The notes under the pieces were generated by a model, which worked only from the letters and a program-made list of their open reading frames with translations, was not told the DNA's origin and did no database searches. 64,000 bases of DNA, taken from Sulfobacillus thermotolerans (GTDB taxonomy: Bacteria > Bacillota > Sulfobacillia > Sulfobacillales > Sulfobacillaceae). This document shows, one piece after another, positions 35,559 through 45,021 of the stretch (positions are counted from its first letter, which is position 1; every line of letters starts with the position of its first letter). Both the position numbers and the translations under genes were made by a program. The stretch lies in the NCBI GenBank assembly GCA_002951815.1, contig CP019454.1, positions 2,976,001-3,040,000 on the forward strand, given 5' to 3'.

Positions 35559-35705
35559 ACCGTATGACCGAAACGCGGCCATCATCTGGCCTCTCGTATT
35601 ATTCGACATGCATTCCCCACAGATTGCAAAGTCTTGGCGCAAATAGAGGAGTTTGGCAGGAGCACGCCGTATAGATATTGCAGAGAACCTTTGACGTGTC
35701 GGCTT

Positions 35706-35738
35706 ATGTTGTTTTGATGTTGTTTTGATGTTGTTTTG
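35706..35738 (+). repeat. Three tandem 11-bp repeats upstream of the GH18 gene
   Basis: ATGTTGTTTTG occurs three times without spacing (35706-35716, 35717-35727, 35728-35738). An 11-bp period places each copy on nearly the same face of the helix. The array ends 14 bp before the AGGAGG of the GH18 gene and overlaps where its promoter must be. It could be a regulator-binding array or a slippage-prone (phase-variable) tract. Confidence 0.75.
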
Positions 35739-35769
35739 ATATGGATCTTTTTAGGAGGCCTTTATAACC

Positions 35770-38700
35770 ATGAGACAAACCCGGGCCCGGCGCCATCGCC
35801 ATTCCCAGTTTTTACATCGTCGACCCCGTAACCGAACCGCTAATCCTGCTTTAGCCTTAATTTCCTCAGCATTGCTATTCGCGAGCTTGCCCGCGGCGGC
35901 TTATGCGCAAAGTGCTGTCGTGCTCTCCAGCTATACCCTAAATGCTGGAGATACCACGATGACCTTAACAGGTCAAGACTTTGGCTCAACCGCTGCCACG
36001 GTCACCATTGACAACCAACCTGCGCCCGTTACGAGCTGGACCCCCTCGTCCATTACTGTCAGCATTCCTGCCGATGCGGGCCCTGGCCCAATTCAAGTCA
36101 CAACCGCTCAAGGGATTGTCTCCAACGATTTGACATTTGCCGGCGTCAGCCGAGGATCGTATGCCCTCTCCAGCAATGGTACAGTTACTCCCTCTGGCAA
36201 CGTGCCCTTTTACGGAGATCTGCCGTCCATCGGCGTATCGTCTGCCTCACCGGCCGTGCAACTCATTCCGACAGCCAATTACCAGGGATACTGGATTTTG
36301 ACTCAAAACGGCCAAGTCTATGCGTTTGGCAACGCCACGCCCTTCACCTCGAACATTCCTGCTACATCCCCCGCAATTAGCATGGCGGCAACCCCTTCAG
36401 GTCAAGGCGCGTTTGTCTTAACGCAAAATGGAACGGTCTACGCCTTAGGAAATGCGCAGACGTATGGCAATGCCACAGGATCATCCCCGGTTAGCATTGC
36501 CAGTACGCCTAATGGTCTGGGTTATTGGGTTGTCAGTGCATCAGGCGTTGTCCAAAGTTTTGGTGATGCACAAAACTTTGGCAGCTTGCCGCAAACTGCA
36601 CAGCCACAAAGCACTTCCGTATCGTACCCCAATGGCACGTTACTGCGTCAAAACGGAACAAGTCCCGTTTGGGTGGTTGAAAACGGCACACTTCATCATA
36701 TTCCCAATCCGACCATCCTTTTAGGCATGGGCCTGTCTTGGAGCCAAGTGCAAGTGGTTTCCTCGTTATCCGGTCTTTCGGTAGGAGCTCCATTAGTGAC
36801 CCCCTACACGTCTGGGACATTGCTTCAACAAAATGGTCAAAGCGCCATTTATCTTGTGATGAACGGCATATTGCGCCACATTGCCAGCGCGTCGGTATTT
36901 ACGCAAATGGGCCTTTCGTGGTCCTCTGTGGTCCATGTCAATGAAATCAGCCCCAATTGGCCAATCGGCCCCGCCTTAACGGTCCCCGTCGCGTATTACC
37001 CCTCGGGCACGTTATTAAAAGCTCAGAACAATCCTGCCGTCTACATGGTCAATAATGGGACCCTGGAACACATCATGTCAGGCTCCGTGCTTTCAGCCAT
37101 GGGCTACCAATGGAGCGATATCACCGTTTTACCCACTTTACCGAATTTGCCTATCGGGCAGGATCTAACGACCCCGATGCGCGCCTTTCCCACCGGCACT
37201 TTGGTGAGACAAGCAAACGAAGCGGCCGTGTATTTGGTCCAAAACGGCACATTGCGCCATATTGTCAATCCCCAGGCGCTTTATGCCCTAGGATTTACCT
37301 TTGCTCAAGTTGTGGTCGTACCGACCCTAGAAGGGTTGCCCACCGGATCTCCCCTGGACAGCACCTCAGATCCCACGCAGGCGCCGTCTACAGCCCCTGC
37401 GGCTTCAACCAATGATCCCCCCACAGTGGTCGGCTTTACCCCGACGTCTAATGGTCAAGGGTATTGGATTTTGCAATCCAATGGCGTTGTGACAACCTTT
37501 GGCAATGCCCAAAATTTTGGCGAGCCCCCGGCGGGCACACAAGCCACACAGCTTGTCGTCAGTGTGGACCAACAAGGGTACGACGTTATCACCGCCGATG
37601 GCCAAGTTTTGACATTTGGCGATGGCCCCGCGTTAAGCGTGCCTTCGTCACCCGTTTCCGTGATTGATTCACCCATGCCAGCCAATGTCCCCGCTGCCCC
37701 CTCGGTTGCGCCCTCTGGCTTTTTATCCATGGGCTACGGGTTTTTTGTCGATAACTTCCCCAACGGCGTGAATAACTCATCGTACGAAGACTTGCTACAA
37801 CACGGCAATTCATTGTCCGCCATTAATCCCGCCTGGTTCAACTTGGCCCAAAATGCGGATGGATCGTGGCAAATTACTAGTTGGTCAACCACGGGCCCCT
37901 ATGCTGCGCCCGACATCAATGGCCTCAACAATATTCAAGTCGTCACCGCTCAGGCCCAACAAGAAGGCGTCATGGTTTTACCCTCTATTGGCAGCTATTA
38001 TAATCCCGCCAATGGGCCCATTACCACGGCGGCCGACGACGCCAACCTGGTCCAACAAATCGTCTCCCTTGTGACCCAAGATGGATTTAATGGCATCACG
38101 ATTGACTTCGAAAACAATGGATACGGAGGCTTAGGCGTCTCAGGGGCTTCAACCCAATACACGACCTTTATCCAACAGCTGGGTACAGCATTGCACGCCG
38201 TCAACAAACTGTTGATGGTCGCTGTCTATCCTTCGTCATATCCCAACACATTGTACAACTATCAAGCCATTGCTCCTTATGTCAATTACATCAATATGAT
38301 GACCTACCCTGAAGACAACTCTAGTACGTTTCCTGGTCCCACAGCTGGATTCCCTTGGGTTGAGTCCTTAGTCCAATCCGCCATAGCAGACGGCGTGAAT
38401 CCCCAGCAAATTATCTTGGGCCTAGCGCCTTATGGCCATGAATGGACGGCCACCAATCAAGGCGTGACCGGCGTCGGCGCTGTAAGCAACCGAGCCGTTC
38501 AAAGTCTTTTGCAGCAGCAAGGAATTTCCCCGTTATGGGATCCGACCCAAGATGAAATCGTCTTCACGGCGGGGCCATTAGCCCAATTGCCTCCTGCAGG
38601 GTACTCGATCGCCGATGACAATCAATCCCTGCCGCAAGTGGCCAATTTGCAAAACCTATTAAATTTCGTTCTGCTCAAATATGCGATTGACAACAATCAA

Positions 38701-39030
38701 ACGCCTCGGGCTCTCTTGCCAACTGACGGCTATTATGGGCCGCTTACCACGGCTGCAGTCACCGCTTTCCAGCAGGACTTCAATGTCCAAGGCGCCACGG
38801 CGGGCGTCTATGACACCGCCACAGCTCAAGCTTTGCAGCAGCTGATTACCCAGTGGAATATTGGCCAAGACATTTATTGGGATGAAACATCCCAGTCCAT
38901 CGCTGACCGTGTGCAACTGGCCTTGCAAAACAATTTAGGAGGCGTCGCCGCGTGGCGCTTACCCTTTGAAACCCCCGGCTACTGGACCGCTATCGGCCAG
39001 CTGACCCCTGTCGCCCACCTTCAGCCATAA
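35770..39030 (+). CDS. Secreted multidomain GH18 glycosidase with TIG, repeat and inserted peptidoglycan-binding domains
   Basis: A 1086-residue exported protein. Residues 1-47 are an Arg-rich signal peptide ending AAAYAQ; 48-125 an IPT/TIG-like beta domain; 130-275 and 550-625 contain beta-propeller-like motifs of the form GYWILTQNGQVYAFGNA; 285-530 four tandem ~60-residue repeats with GTL(L/V)..NG(T/I)LRHI cores. The GH18 catalytic domain starts near 650 (FLSMGYGFFVDNF); DGFNGITIDFE contains the likely catalytic E781, followed by NYINMMTYPED and the barrel-closing GGVAAWRLPFE near 1058. A peptidoglycan-binding_1-type unit (about 985-1028, YYGPLTTAAVTAFQQDF) interrupts this domain. It resembles YaaH/SleL-type N-acetylglucosaminidases and probably acts on its own cell wall or spore cortex. 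AGGAGG lies 11 nt before the ATG. Confidence 0.85.
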   Translation: MRQTRARRHRHSQFLHRRPRNRTANPALALISSALLFASLPAAAYAQSAVVLSSYTLNAGDTTMTLTGQDFGSTAATVTIDNQPAPVTSWTPSSITVSIPADAGPGPIQVTTAQGIVSNDLTFAGVSRGSYALSSNGTVTPSGNVPFYGDLPSIGVSSASPAVQLIPTANYQGYWILTQNGQVYAFGNATPFTSNIPATSPAISMAATPSGQGAFVLTQNGTVYALGNAQTYGNATGSSPVSIASTPNGLGYWVVSASGVVQSFGDAQNFGSLPQTAQPQSTSVSYPNGTLLRQNGTSPVWVVENGTLHHIPNPTILLGMGLSWSQVQVVSSLSGLSVGAPLVTPYTSGTLLQQNGQSAIYLVMNGILRHIASASVFTQMGLSWSSVVHVNEISPNWPIGPALTVPVAYYPSGTLLKAQNNPAVYMVNNGTLEHIMSGSVLSAMGYQWSDITVLPTLPNLPIGQDLTTPMRAFPTGTLVRQANEAAVYLVQNGTLRHIVNPQALYALGFTFAQVVVVPTLEGLPTGSPLDSTSDPTQAPSTAPAASTNDPPTVVGFTPTSNGQGYWILQSNGVVTTFGNAQNFGEPPAGTQATQLVVSVDQQGYDVITADGQVLTFGDGPALSVPSSPVSVIDSPMPANVPAAPSVAPSGFLSMGYGFFVDNFPNGVNNSSYEDLLQHGNSLSAINPAWFNLAQNADGSWQITSWSTTGPYAAPDINGLNNIQVVTAQAQQEGVMVLPSIGSYYNPANGPITTAADDANLVQQIVSLVTQDGFNGITIDFENNGYGGLGVSGASTQYTTFIQQLGTALHAVNKLLMVAVYPSSYPNTLYNYQAIAPYVNYINMMTYPEDNSSTFPGPTAGFPWVESLVQSAIADGVNPQQIILGLAPYGHEWTATNQGVTGVGAVSNRAVQSLLQQQGISPLWDPTQDEIVFTAGPLAQLPPAGYSIADDNQSLPQVANLQNLLNFVLLKYAIDNNQTPRALLPTDGYYGPLTTAAVTAFQQDFNVQGATAGVYDTATAQALQQLITQWNIGQDIYWDETSQSIADRVQLALQNNLGGVAAWRLPFETPGYWTAIGQLTPVAHLQP

Positions 39031-39090
39031 ATGGGCCAGTCATGGTATGATCGGGAAAGAACTCAATCGGTGGAAGGAATGGTGCCGTTT

Positions 39091-39732
39091 ATGAATCCTC
39101 GAAAATCTGTCAAGTGGTCTATTCTTTTGTCATTGCCCTTGGCGCTCGCAGGGTGTGGGTTTCACCACGCCGCCAGCGCCCCCAATACGTCTCGTCCTAA
39201 GACGTTGCGCCAAACGTCACCCAGTCCGTCTCCATCCCCGTCTGCGTCGCCTAGCCCATCTCAGACGCCGTCATCACCTTCGACGTCATCATCATCACCC
39301 GCAACGCAGTCTGTCCAGGCCCCGCCTCCGCCAGGCGCGGGGCCCTACACGGGGTTAAAAGTCGCGGTGGTTGCGGCCGTACCAGAAGGCACGTCAACCG
39401 TATCGGGCCAGCGGCTCAATGTCTATCGCCTCACCGTAACGGTCGATAACCCGACATCAGGGATCATTGGCTTGGCGCTCGATGACTTAGCAGTTGATGC
39501 CAATGGTGCCTCTTACGCTTGGAACGATTACGTGCAGCAAGGCCTCACGGCGTCCAATTCGCTGTTTGCCTTTCCTCTCACTCCAAAGAGCCCCGCGTCA
39601 GACGTGACTCAGATTCTACCAGGTCGCCCTTTAACGGCAGAATTGACGATCCAAGCCCCTTCTGCTTCGCAATATGTTCTCGTGTGGAATGGTACGTCCA
39701 CACCCACCGGGCCCCAGGCTACATTTCATTAA
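39091..39732 (+). CDS. Lipoprotein with Ser/Pro-rich linker, function unknown
   Basis: A 213-residue lipoprotein. From ATG 39091 the signal peptide (MNPRKSVKWSILL) ends with lipobox LAGC. A low-complexity Ser/Pro/Thr linker (about 40-85, SPSPSPSASPSPSQTP type) follows, as found in proteins that span a thick wall. The C-terminal 125 residues form a beta domain with YRLTVTVDNPTSGIIGLAL, like a small Ig-type or DUF4352-like fold; I do not assign a family. It starts 60 nt after the GH18 stop and is likely co-transcribed. ATG 39079 is an alternative but sits on the AAGGA site. Confidence 0.7.
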   Translation: MNPRKSVKWSILLSLPLALAGCGFHHAASAPNTSRPKTLRQTSPSPSPSPSASPSPSQTPSSPSTSSSSPATQSVQAPPPPGAGPYTGLKVAVVAAVPEGTSTVSGQRLNVYRLTVTVDNPTSGIIGLALDDLAVDANGASYAWNDYVQQGLTASNSLFAFPLTPKSPASDVTQILPGRPLTAELTIQAPSASQYVLVWNGTSTPTGPQATFH

Positions 39733-39762
39733 CGCCATTCTTGGGGATGAGGAGCATTGACA

Positions 39763-40662
39763 ATGGAAGAAAGGCTTTTAGGAAAAACCAAACAACCTGT
39801 CTCCCTGATTGGATTTGGCGCTCTAGAAGTAGGCCGCACGTGGGGATTAGGTTCGCCTCAGGACACCGAGCGACCCAACGAACAAGACGCAACGACACTG
39901 CTTCATCATGTGCTCGATTGCGGCATTACCTTAATCGACACCGCCGCCGCGTATCATGCCAGCGAGGCACGCATTGGCCAAGCGCTAACTCACCGGCGTG
40001 CGGAGTATTTTTTGGCCAGCAAATGCGGAGAGCATAACAGAGAACCCGGTACCTATTATGATTTCAGCGAAGAGGCGATTCGTACCTCGATTGACGAGTC
40101 CTTAATCCGCTTGCAAACGTCCCAAATCGATTTAATGCAAATTCATTTCGGCCCCGATCCCACCCGCGTATTACGCGAAGGATTTACGGTCAAAGCCATG
40201 CGAGATGCTCGCGAGAAAGGGCTCGTACGCTTCTTGGGCGCCTCGTGCGAACCAGATATTGTCCCTGCCATTATCTCGCTCCAAGATTTCGATGCCATCC
40301 AGTTAACCTACAACCTCTTGGACCGCCAAGCCGAAGACGCCATCAAACGCGCTGCGGATAACGAGTTGGGCGTCATGATTCGCTTTCCCTTAGCTATGGG
40401 CTTTTTAACCCCCAAACGCCACGCAATATCCCAAGACTCTCCTAAAGCGCAATGGGCGGCCCAATATTTGCAAATCGCCCATAATGACGATGCCCTCTTG
40501 ATTGCGCTGGCATTGCAATTTATCGCCCGCATGCCAGAAGTCTCATCGATTCTTGTGGGAACCAAAAATCCTGTGCACTTGGATACAGCCATTCAAGCCC
40601 TGACGGTGCCGCTTCCTTCAGGCATGCTAGATGAGGCCATACGCCTTAAAGCGACGGTCTAG
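39763..40662 (+). CDS. Aldo/keto reductase family oxidoreductase
   Basis: A 299-residue (beta/alpha)8 NADP(H) oxidoreductase. The sequence has LIGFGALEVGRTWG, the catalytic Asp in TLIDTAAAYHASEARIG (Asp...Tyr), the lysine in FLASKCGEH, and the strand DLMQIHFG where the His sits. The SILVGTKNPVHLDTAI segment binds the NADP phosphate side. It belongs to the broad AKR11/13-like group; the substrate is unknown. ATG 39763 has GAGGAG 8 nt upstream. Its stop shares the tetranucleotide CTAG with that of the convergent gene 40659-41720. Confidence 0.87.
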   Translation: MEERLLGKTKQPVSLIGFGALEVGRTWGLGSPQDTERPNEQDATTLLHHVLDCGITLIDTAAAYHASEARIGQALTHRRAEYFLASKCGEHNREPGTYYDFSEEAIRTSIDESLIRLQTSQIDLMQIHFGPDPTRVLREGFTVKAMRDAREKGLVRFLGASCEPDIVPAIISLQDFDAIQLTYNLLDRQAEDAIKRAADNELGVMIRFPLAMGFLTPKRHAISQDSPKAQWAAQYLQIAHNDDALLIALALQFIARMPEVSSILVGTKNPVHLDTAIQALTVPLPSGMLDEAIRLKATV

Positions 40663-41720
40663 GCCTTCTCGCATAGGCGGTCTAGGTCAGCTAAGACGCT
40701 TTGGGCGCGGTGATCCCAGCTGTGGGCTTGATGTACTGCGTCGTAGGCATGCATGCTCAGCTCCTGCCGATATTGAGGAGACGATATGACAGCTATGAGC
40801 GCTGCGGCCAGCGCGCGAGCATTGGCTGCTGCATGAATTCCGACGCGGTAGCGCTCCACAAATCGCGCAGCTTCCGAACGATCCGTCACGACAACCGGAA
40901 TACCATAAGAGAGATAGTCCATCAACTTCACGGGCCACGCTAACCGGGTATACGCCGTATCAGGTCGCGGGATCACGGCTACGGCAGCCTTTTCATACCA
41001 TGGCAAAAGCGAGGGCCCTGCCGCTTCTGTCACGGTGATATACTCAGGAATCCTAGCTTGTGGCCATTCTGCACGCCGCATTATCAATGCCAACCGTGCT
41101 TCAGGGCATTGCCGATGAACGTGCCCCATCGCCTCGATTAATAACTCTACCCCATCGTACGGGCCCCCAGCGCCGACATAGAGAATCCACGGGGCTGAGG
41201 CAGTCTCATGGTGCCGTAAGGAAACAGGTGTCACGGCCCCTGGTGGCAATAGACGGACTTGAGCAGATCCTTTAGGCAGCAAATCGCCCAAGCCCTGGGT
41301 GGGGACATAAAGAATGTCGGCCCAAGCCCCATACGCCCGTAAAGTCAGCCCATAGAGTAGTGCCATTATGTAGGATTTCGCACCGTGCAAGGGATAGAGA
41401 TCAGGAAATTTTTGGTAATAGTCGCGCACAAATACCGCTACCGGCAGGTTTTTTTGCGCAGCATGGCGTAAAAACAGAAGGTCGCGGACCGTCGCCGTAG
41501 AACTCGCACTTTCCACGTACACGGCGTCTACCGCTTTCAAGAGGTTGTGACGCCATGCTTCCGTTAACCATGGCCCACGTTGACGGCGTGTCCCTGTAAT
41601 TAGCGTGACCTGAACATGCCGCGCAAAGGCCTCTGCCATTCGGTAAATGCGCACTTTGGGGGCGCGGTCCAAGGCATCAAGGGGATAATGGCCCACCATC
41701 AGCAAATGCTTTATCGTCAT
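40659..41720 (-). CDS. Divergent glycosyltransferase family 4 protein
   Basis: A 353-residue GT-B protein. The fold pattern is clear (HLLMVGHYPLDALDRAPKVRIYRMAEAF, PWILYVGAGGPYDGVELLIEAM, AAVAVIPRPDTAYTRLAWPVKLMDYLSYG), but the usual EX7E is replaced by a WPVKLMDYLSYGIP pattern seen in GT4 enzymes with a Lys-x-x-(E/D) site. The donor is unknown. The ATG at 41720 overlaps the stop of the next gene upstream (ATGA), so the two GT genes form a coupled pair. Confidence 0.8.
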   Translation of the reverse strand: MTIKHLLMVGHYPLDALDRAPKVRIYRMAEAFARHVQVTLITGTRRQRGPWLTEAWRHNLLKAVDAVYVESASSTATVRDLLFLRHAAQKNLPVAVFVRDYYQKFPDLYPLHGAKSYIMALLYGLTLRAYGAWADILYVPTQGLGDLLPKGSAQVRLLPPGAVTPVSLRHHETASAPWILYVGAGGPYDGVELLIEAMGHVHRQCPEARLALIMRRAEWPQARIPEYITVTEAAGPSLLPWYEKAAVAVIPRPDTAYTRLAWPVKLMDYLSYGIPVVVTDRSEAARFVERYRVGIHAAANARALAAALIAVISSPQYRQELSMHAYDAVHQAHSWDHRAQSVLADLDRLCEKA

Positions 41721-42958
41721 ACGTCGCTACCAGGCTCAAAACTTTTCAGCCACTTCTCCGCGATCCGTTGCCATGTATAGTGGTCTCGTACAAAGCTCCA
41801 CCCGGCTTGTCCCATTGCGGTCCAAGCATCCTCAGGCATATCCGCCAGCTGCAAGACGGCTTTCGCTAACGCGTCCCCATTTTCGGGCTCGGCGACGACG
41901 CCCCCCTTAGCCCGGTGAATAAGATCAGCCATTTCCCCCTCGCCCACATAAATGACGGGCACCTGGGCCGACCATGCCGGAAAGACTTTAGAAGGCCTTG
42001 CCCCCTTAAACAACGAGTGGCGGCGAAGCGGCACCACAACAGCCCGTGCTAAACTGAAATAAGCGGGCATGTTCTCGACCGGCTGCAATGCCTCAAACCA
42101 CACATTGGTCAACTGGGCTGCCTTGACCTGTTCCATTAAATGAGCTTTTACAGGGCCGTCCCCAACCAGCAAAAAGGCGATATCCGTGCGGTCCCGAAGC
42201 CGCTTGGCTGCTTCAATAATGACGTCCAAGCCTTGGGCATAGCCCATGGTCCCCGGGTAGAGAAACACCTTTTCAGTCCCCTTACCCCACCTTGCACGCA
42301 ACGCGGTGGGCATCTCGACGCGTGGAAACTGGGCTAAATCCACCCCATTTGGAAAAAAGAGCACGCGCTCTGGAGGAATTTGCCCTGTTTCGCGAATGGT
42401 TTGTTGAATGCCCTCCGTGACCGCAGAGACATAGGCGGCATGAGCATACAACGACAACTCCAATCGCCTTGTTAGGCCGACAAGCCAAGGATTGCGCACC
42501 AATCCCAAGGCGACTGCCGATTCTGGCCACAAATCCGATACTGACAAGATATAAGGAACCTTAAACCAGCGTGAATACAGCCGCGCAGTCATCCCTAAAA
42601 ACAACGGGGGCGATTCCACTAAAAGATAGTCGGGACGCGGCAGTTTACGCAAGCCCCCAAAACTTGTCACCACAAAGGAAAAATAATTCAGCAATCGCCA
42701 CCAAAACCGTCTATTGGGGGGCACGCGCCAGATCCATGTCCGAATCACAGGAATTCCTTGCACGATTTCTTGCACGTGAAACACAAAACGTCTGGAACCA
42801 GACGCCCCTAAATGGTGGGGCATTGCTGTCACCACCGAGACATGATGACCTTGACGCATCAATTCATGCGCCATGGCCTGCAACCGTATGGATGCCGCTC
42901 CGGGCTCAGGCGGGTAATATTGCGTTAAAAAAATAAAATGCCGTCCGCGCTGCGCCAA
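41717..42958 (-). CDS. Glycosyltransferase family 4, WbuB-like
   Basis: A 413-residue GT-B transferase of the WbuB/WcaI type: FIFLTQYYPPEPGAASIRLQAMAHELMRQG at the N-terminus, YLLVESPPLFLGMTA, VSDLWPESAVALGL, FLYPGTMGYAQGLDVIIEA, and GARPSKVFPAWSAQVPVIY where this clade keeps PSK in place of EGFG. WbuB transfers fucosamine-type sugars in E. coli O26; donor here is unknown. TTG 42958 is preferred because GGAGGAG lies 7 nt upstream; the frame is open to 42976. Confidence 0.85.
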   Translation of the reverse strand: MAQRGRHFIFLTQYYPPEPGAASIRLQAMAHELMRQGHHVSVVTAMPHHLGASGSRRFVFHVQEIVQGIPVIRTWIWRVPPNRRFWWRLLNYFSFVVTSFGGLRKLPRPDYLLVESPPLFLGMTARLYSRWFKVPYILSVSDLWPESAVALGLVRNPWLVGLTRRLELSLYAHAAYVSAVTEGIQQTIRETGQIPPERVLFFPNGVDLAQFPRVEMPTALRARWGKGTEKVFLYPGTMGYAQGLDVIIEAAKRLRDRTDIAFLLVGDGPVKAHLMEQVKAAQLTNVWFEALQPVENMPAYFSLARAVVVPLRRHSLFKGARPSKVFPAWSAQVPVIYVGEGEMADLIHRAKGGVVAEPENGDALAKAVLQLADMPEDAWTAMGQAGWSFVRDHYTWQRIAEKWLKSFEPGSDV

Positions 42959-43047
42959 TGTGTCTCCTCCGCACAATAATATTTGGTCTATTCATCATAC
43001 CTGAATTAACGTCATTCTCCCATGGCTCATCCCTAAAATGGGCACGC

Positions 43048-43075
43048 AAAAAAGCGAGGGAGGCTCCTCCCTCGC
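43048..43075 (-). terminator. Intrinsic terminator after prkA
   Basis: A 10-bp GC-rich stem GCGAGGGAGG / CCTCCCTCGC is followed on the minus strand by T6 (43053-43048). It lies 43 nt past the prkA stop. The 2-nt loop means the top pair(s) will open. Confidence 0.8.
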
Positions 43076-43118
43076 TCGCCGAAAGCCCTGTACAAGGCTC
43101 TTCGCACCACCCTTGCGG

Positions 43119-45020
43119 TTACTTCGTCAGCAAATAACCAACATAATCTAAGAGTTCTTGCGCACAGTGATCACAATAGCCCATGTCTTCAATGAGACGG
43201 CGCTTGACTTCCATCACACGATTCTTCTGTTGGTCATTCAACACTTTCGTCGACGTCGTCACTTTGACTAAATTCGCCACATCGGCAAATAGCTTCTTTT
43301 CGATCGCTTCTTTCATCTTGGGGTGTGAATCCCAACTCAGCGATTGGCCCCTGCGAGCCATGGCTCCCGATTTATTCACCATTTCCTGGCGAAAGGCGGT
43401 CGCTGCTGCGTCGCTGATCCCCAATGCCTTTTCCAAGTCTTGCAAGATCTTTTCGTTCGGCTCGACTTCTTCCCCGGTTACCGGATCTTTCACCGTCGTG
43501 TGCATAATCCGTGCCTCGGCATGCTCGAGATAGTTATCATAAAGCAATTGCGCCGCATCTTGAAATGAATCGACAAAAGCCCGCTGAATTTCATTTTTAG
43601 CAGCTTCGTCATATAACTCATGGGTCGCCTTCAACGCTTCAAGCAGATCCTGGTTCTTGACTTGAGTGATATGCTGTTCAAAGCTTTCGCGAATTGCGCG
43701 CAACATAGCTGTCGGTGTCACACACACATCTTTGTCACTCGCCATGGCGTACGACAAGGCGTCCAAAATGTGCCGCGGCGAGATGCCTTGAAATCCCTCT
43801 CCTTGCTTACGCGCAAGTTCCCGCACCCGATTGATTTCCCGCTGCTGCACATCAGGCAGTTCTTTGCCATCGTACAGCGTGAGCTTTTCTTTGACGGAGA
43901 ATTTGGCATCGCGGCTTAGGCGGGTACCAACGCCAAACATCGCTGCCACTTTCAACGTATTAGGCGCAATATGCTTGCCTAAATCAGCCCCTGTCAAGTT
44001 CATCATTTTCTGGTATGTCCGCATTTCCTGACTCACGGTCAGATTATACGGCACCTTGATCAACAAGACCCGGTTATGCAAGGCCTCATACGCTTTGTTA
44101 CTAACAAACCGCTCAAACTCGTTTTCGTTAGTATGCGCAATAATGGCTTCATCGGCATCAAACAGACCAAACCGTCCTACCTTGATCTTCCGCTCTTGCG
44201 CCAAAGTCAACAGCCCATGCAGGAAATCAGGCTGGGCTTTTAACATTTCAATGAACTCCATAATGCCCCGGTTCGCCGCATTAAAGGCTCCATCAAAACG
44301 GTACGCCCGAGGATCTGATTCCGAACCATAGCGAGAAATGGTCGACAGATCCATGGATCCCACCAGTTCACTGATATCTTGCACCTTGCTGTCGGAGGGG
44401 GCAAACGTGCCAATGCCAATCCGGCGGGATTCCGAAATTAACACTCTTTTAACCGGCACTTCTTGCAAACGCCCTTGATATTCGTGATCCACCATCCACT
44501 GGCAATAGGGACAGAGGTCGCCTTCGATGCTCACCCCCGTCGCCTGCATAAATTCCCGGCGCGCCGCCTCAGGCAGCAAATGTAACGGTTCTTCCTGCTG
44601 GGGACAGAAGGAGATAGCAAATAAGGCGCCCGCATCCGTCCGCGAATATTCTTCCATGCCTTTTTTAAGAATGGCGGTAATGGTAGACTTCCCTGTGCCA
44701 GGACTTCCCATCATCAACAAGATTCGGCGGCGAATGTCCATGCCGCGGGCCGCTGCGGCAAAGTACTCGACGATTTCATTTATCGTGTCATCAATCCCAA
44801 AAAGCTCTTGACTGAAAAATAGATACCGGGGTGTCTCCTGATTTTCCGGCTTTTCGACTCCATGAGACATAATCATGCGATAGATGCGGGCATGGGCGAG
44901 ATCAGCGATGGAAGGAGTCTCTTGCACCTTTTGAAGGTAGTCGGCAAATGTTCCTTCCCATGTCCATGCCCCCGCCGGGGGTTGGTGCAGGCTAAGCCAT
45001 CCCGTATCAAACTGTGCCAT
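43119..45020 (-). CDS. prkA: PrkA-type AAA+ protein (serine protein kinase family)
   Basis: A 633-residue cytoplasmic protein with the PrkA AAA+ domain at the N-terminus (Walker A GSPGTGKST at 105-113) and the PrkA C-terminal domain. Typical segments are LCPYCQWMVDHEYQGRL, ESRRIGIGTFAPSDSKVQDISELVGS, NRGIMEFIEMLKAQPDFLHGLL and NENEFERF. In Bacillus PrkA is linked to sporulation, with kinase and, more recently, protease activity reported. ATG 45020 follows the spoVR stop by one base. It is the last gene of the yhbH-spoVR-prkA operon. Confidence 0.95.
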   Translation of the reverse strand: MAQFDTGWLSLHQPPAGAWTWEGTFADYLQKVQETPSIADLAHARIYRMIMSHGVEKPENQETPRYLFFSQELFGIDDTINEIVEYFAAAARGMDIRRRILLMMGSPGTGKSTITAILKKGMEEYSRTDAGALFAISFCPQQEEPLHLLPEAARREFMQATGVSIEGDLCPYCQWMVDHEYQGRLQEVPVKRVLISESRRIGIGTFAPSDSKVQDISELVGSMDLSTISRYGSESDPRAYRFDGAFNAANRGIMEFIEMLKAQPDFLHGLLTLAQERKIKVGRFGLFDADEAIIAHTNENEFERFVSNKAYEALHNRVLLIKVPYNLTVSQEMRTYQKMMNLTGADLGKHIAPNTLKVAAMFGVGTRLSRDAKFSVKEKLTLYDGKELPDVQQREINRVRELARKQGEGFQGISPRHILDALSYAMASDKDVCVTPTAMLRAIRESFEQHITQVKNQDLLEALKATHELYDEAAKNEIQRAFVDSFQDAAQLLYDNYLEHAEARIMHTTVKDPVTGEEVEPNEKILQDLEKALGISDAAATAFRQEMVNKSGAMARRGQSLSWDSHPKMKEAIEKKLFADVANLVKVTTSTKVLNDQQKNRVMEVKRRLIEDMGYCDHCAQELLDYVGYLLTK

Positions 45021-45021
45021 A

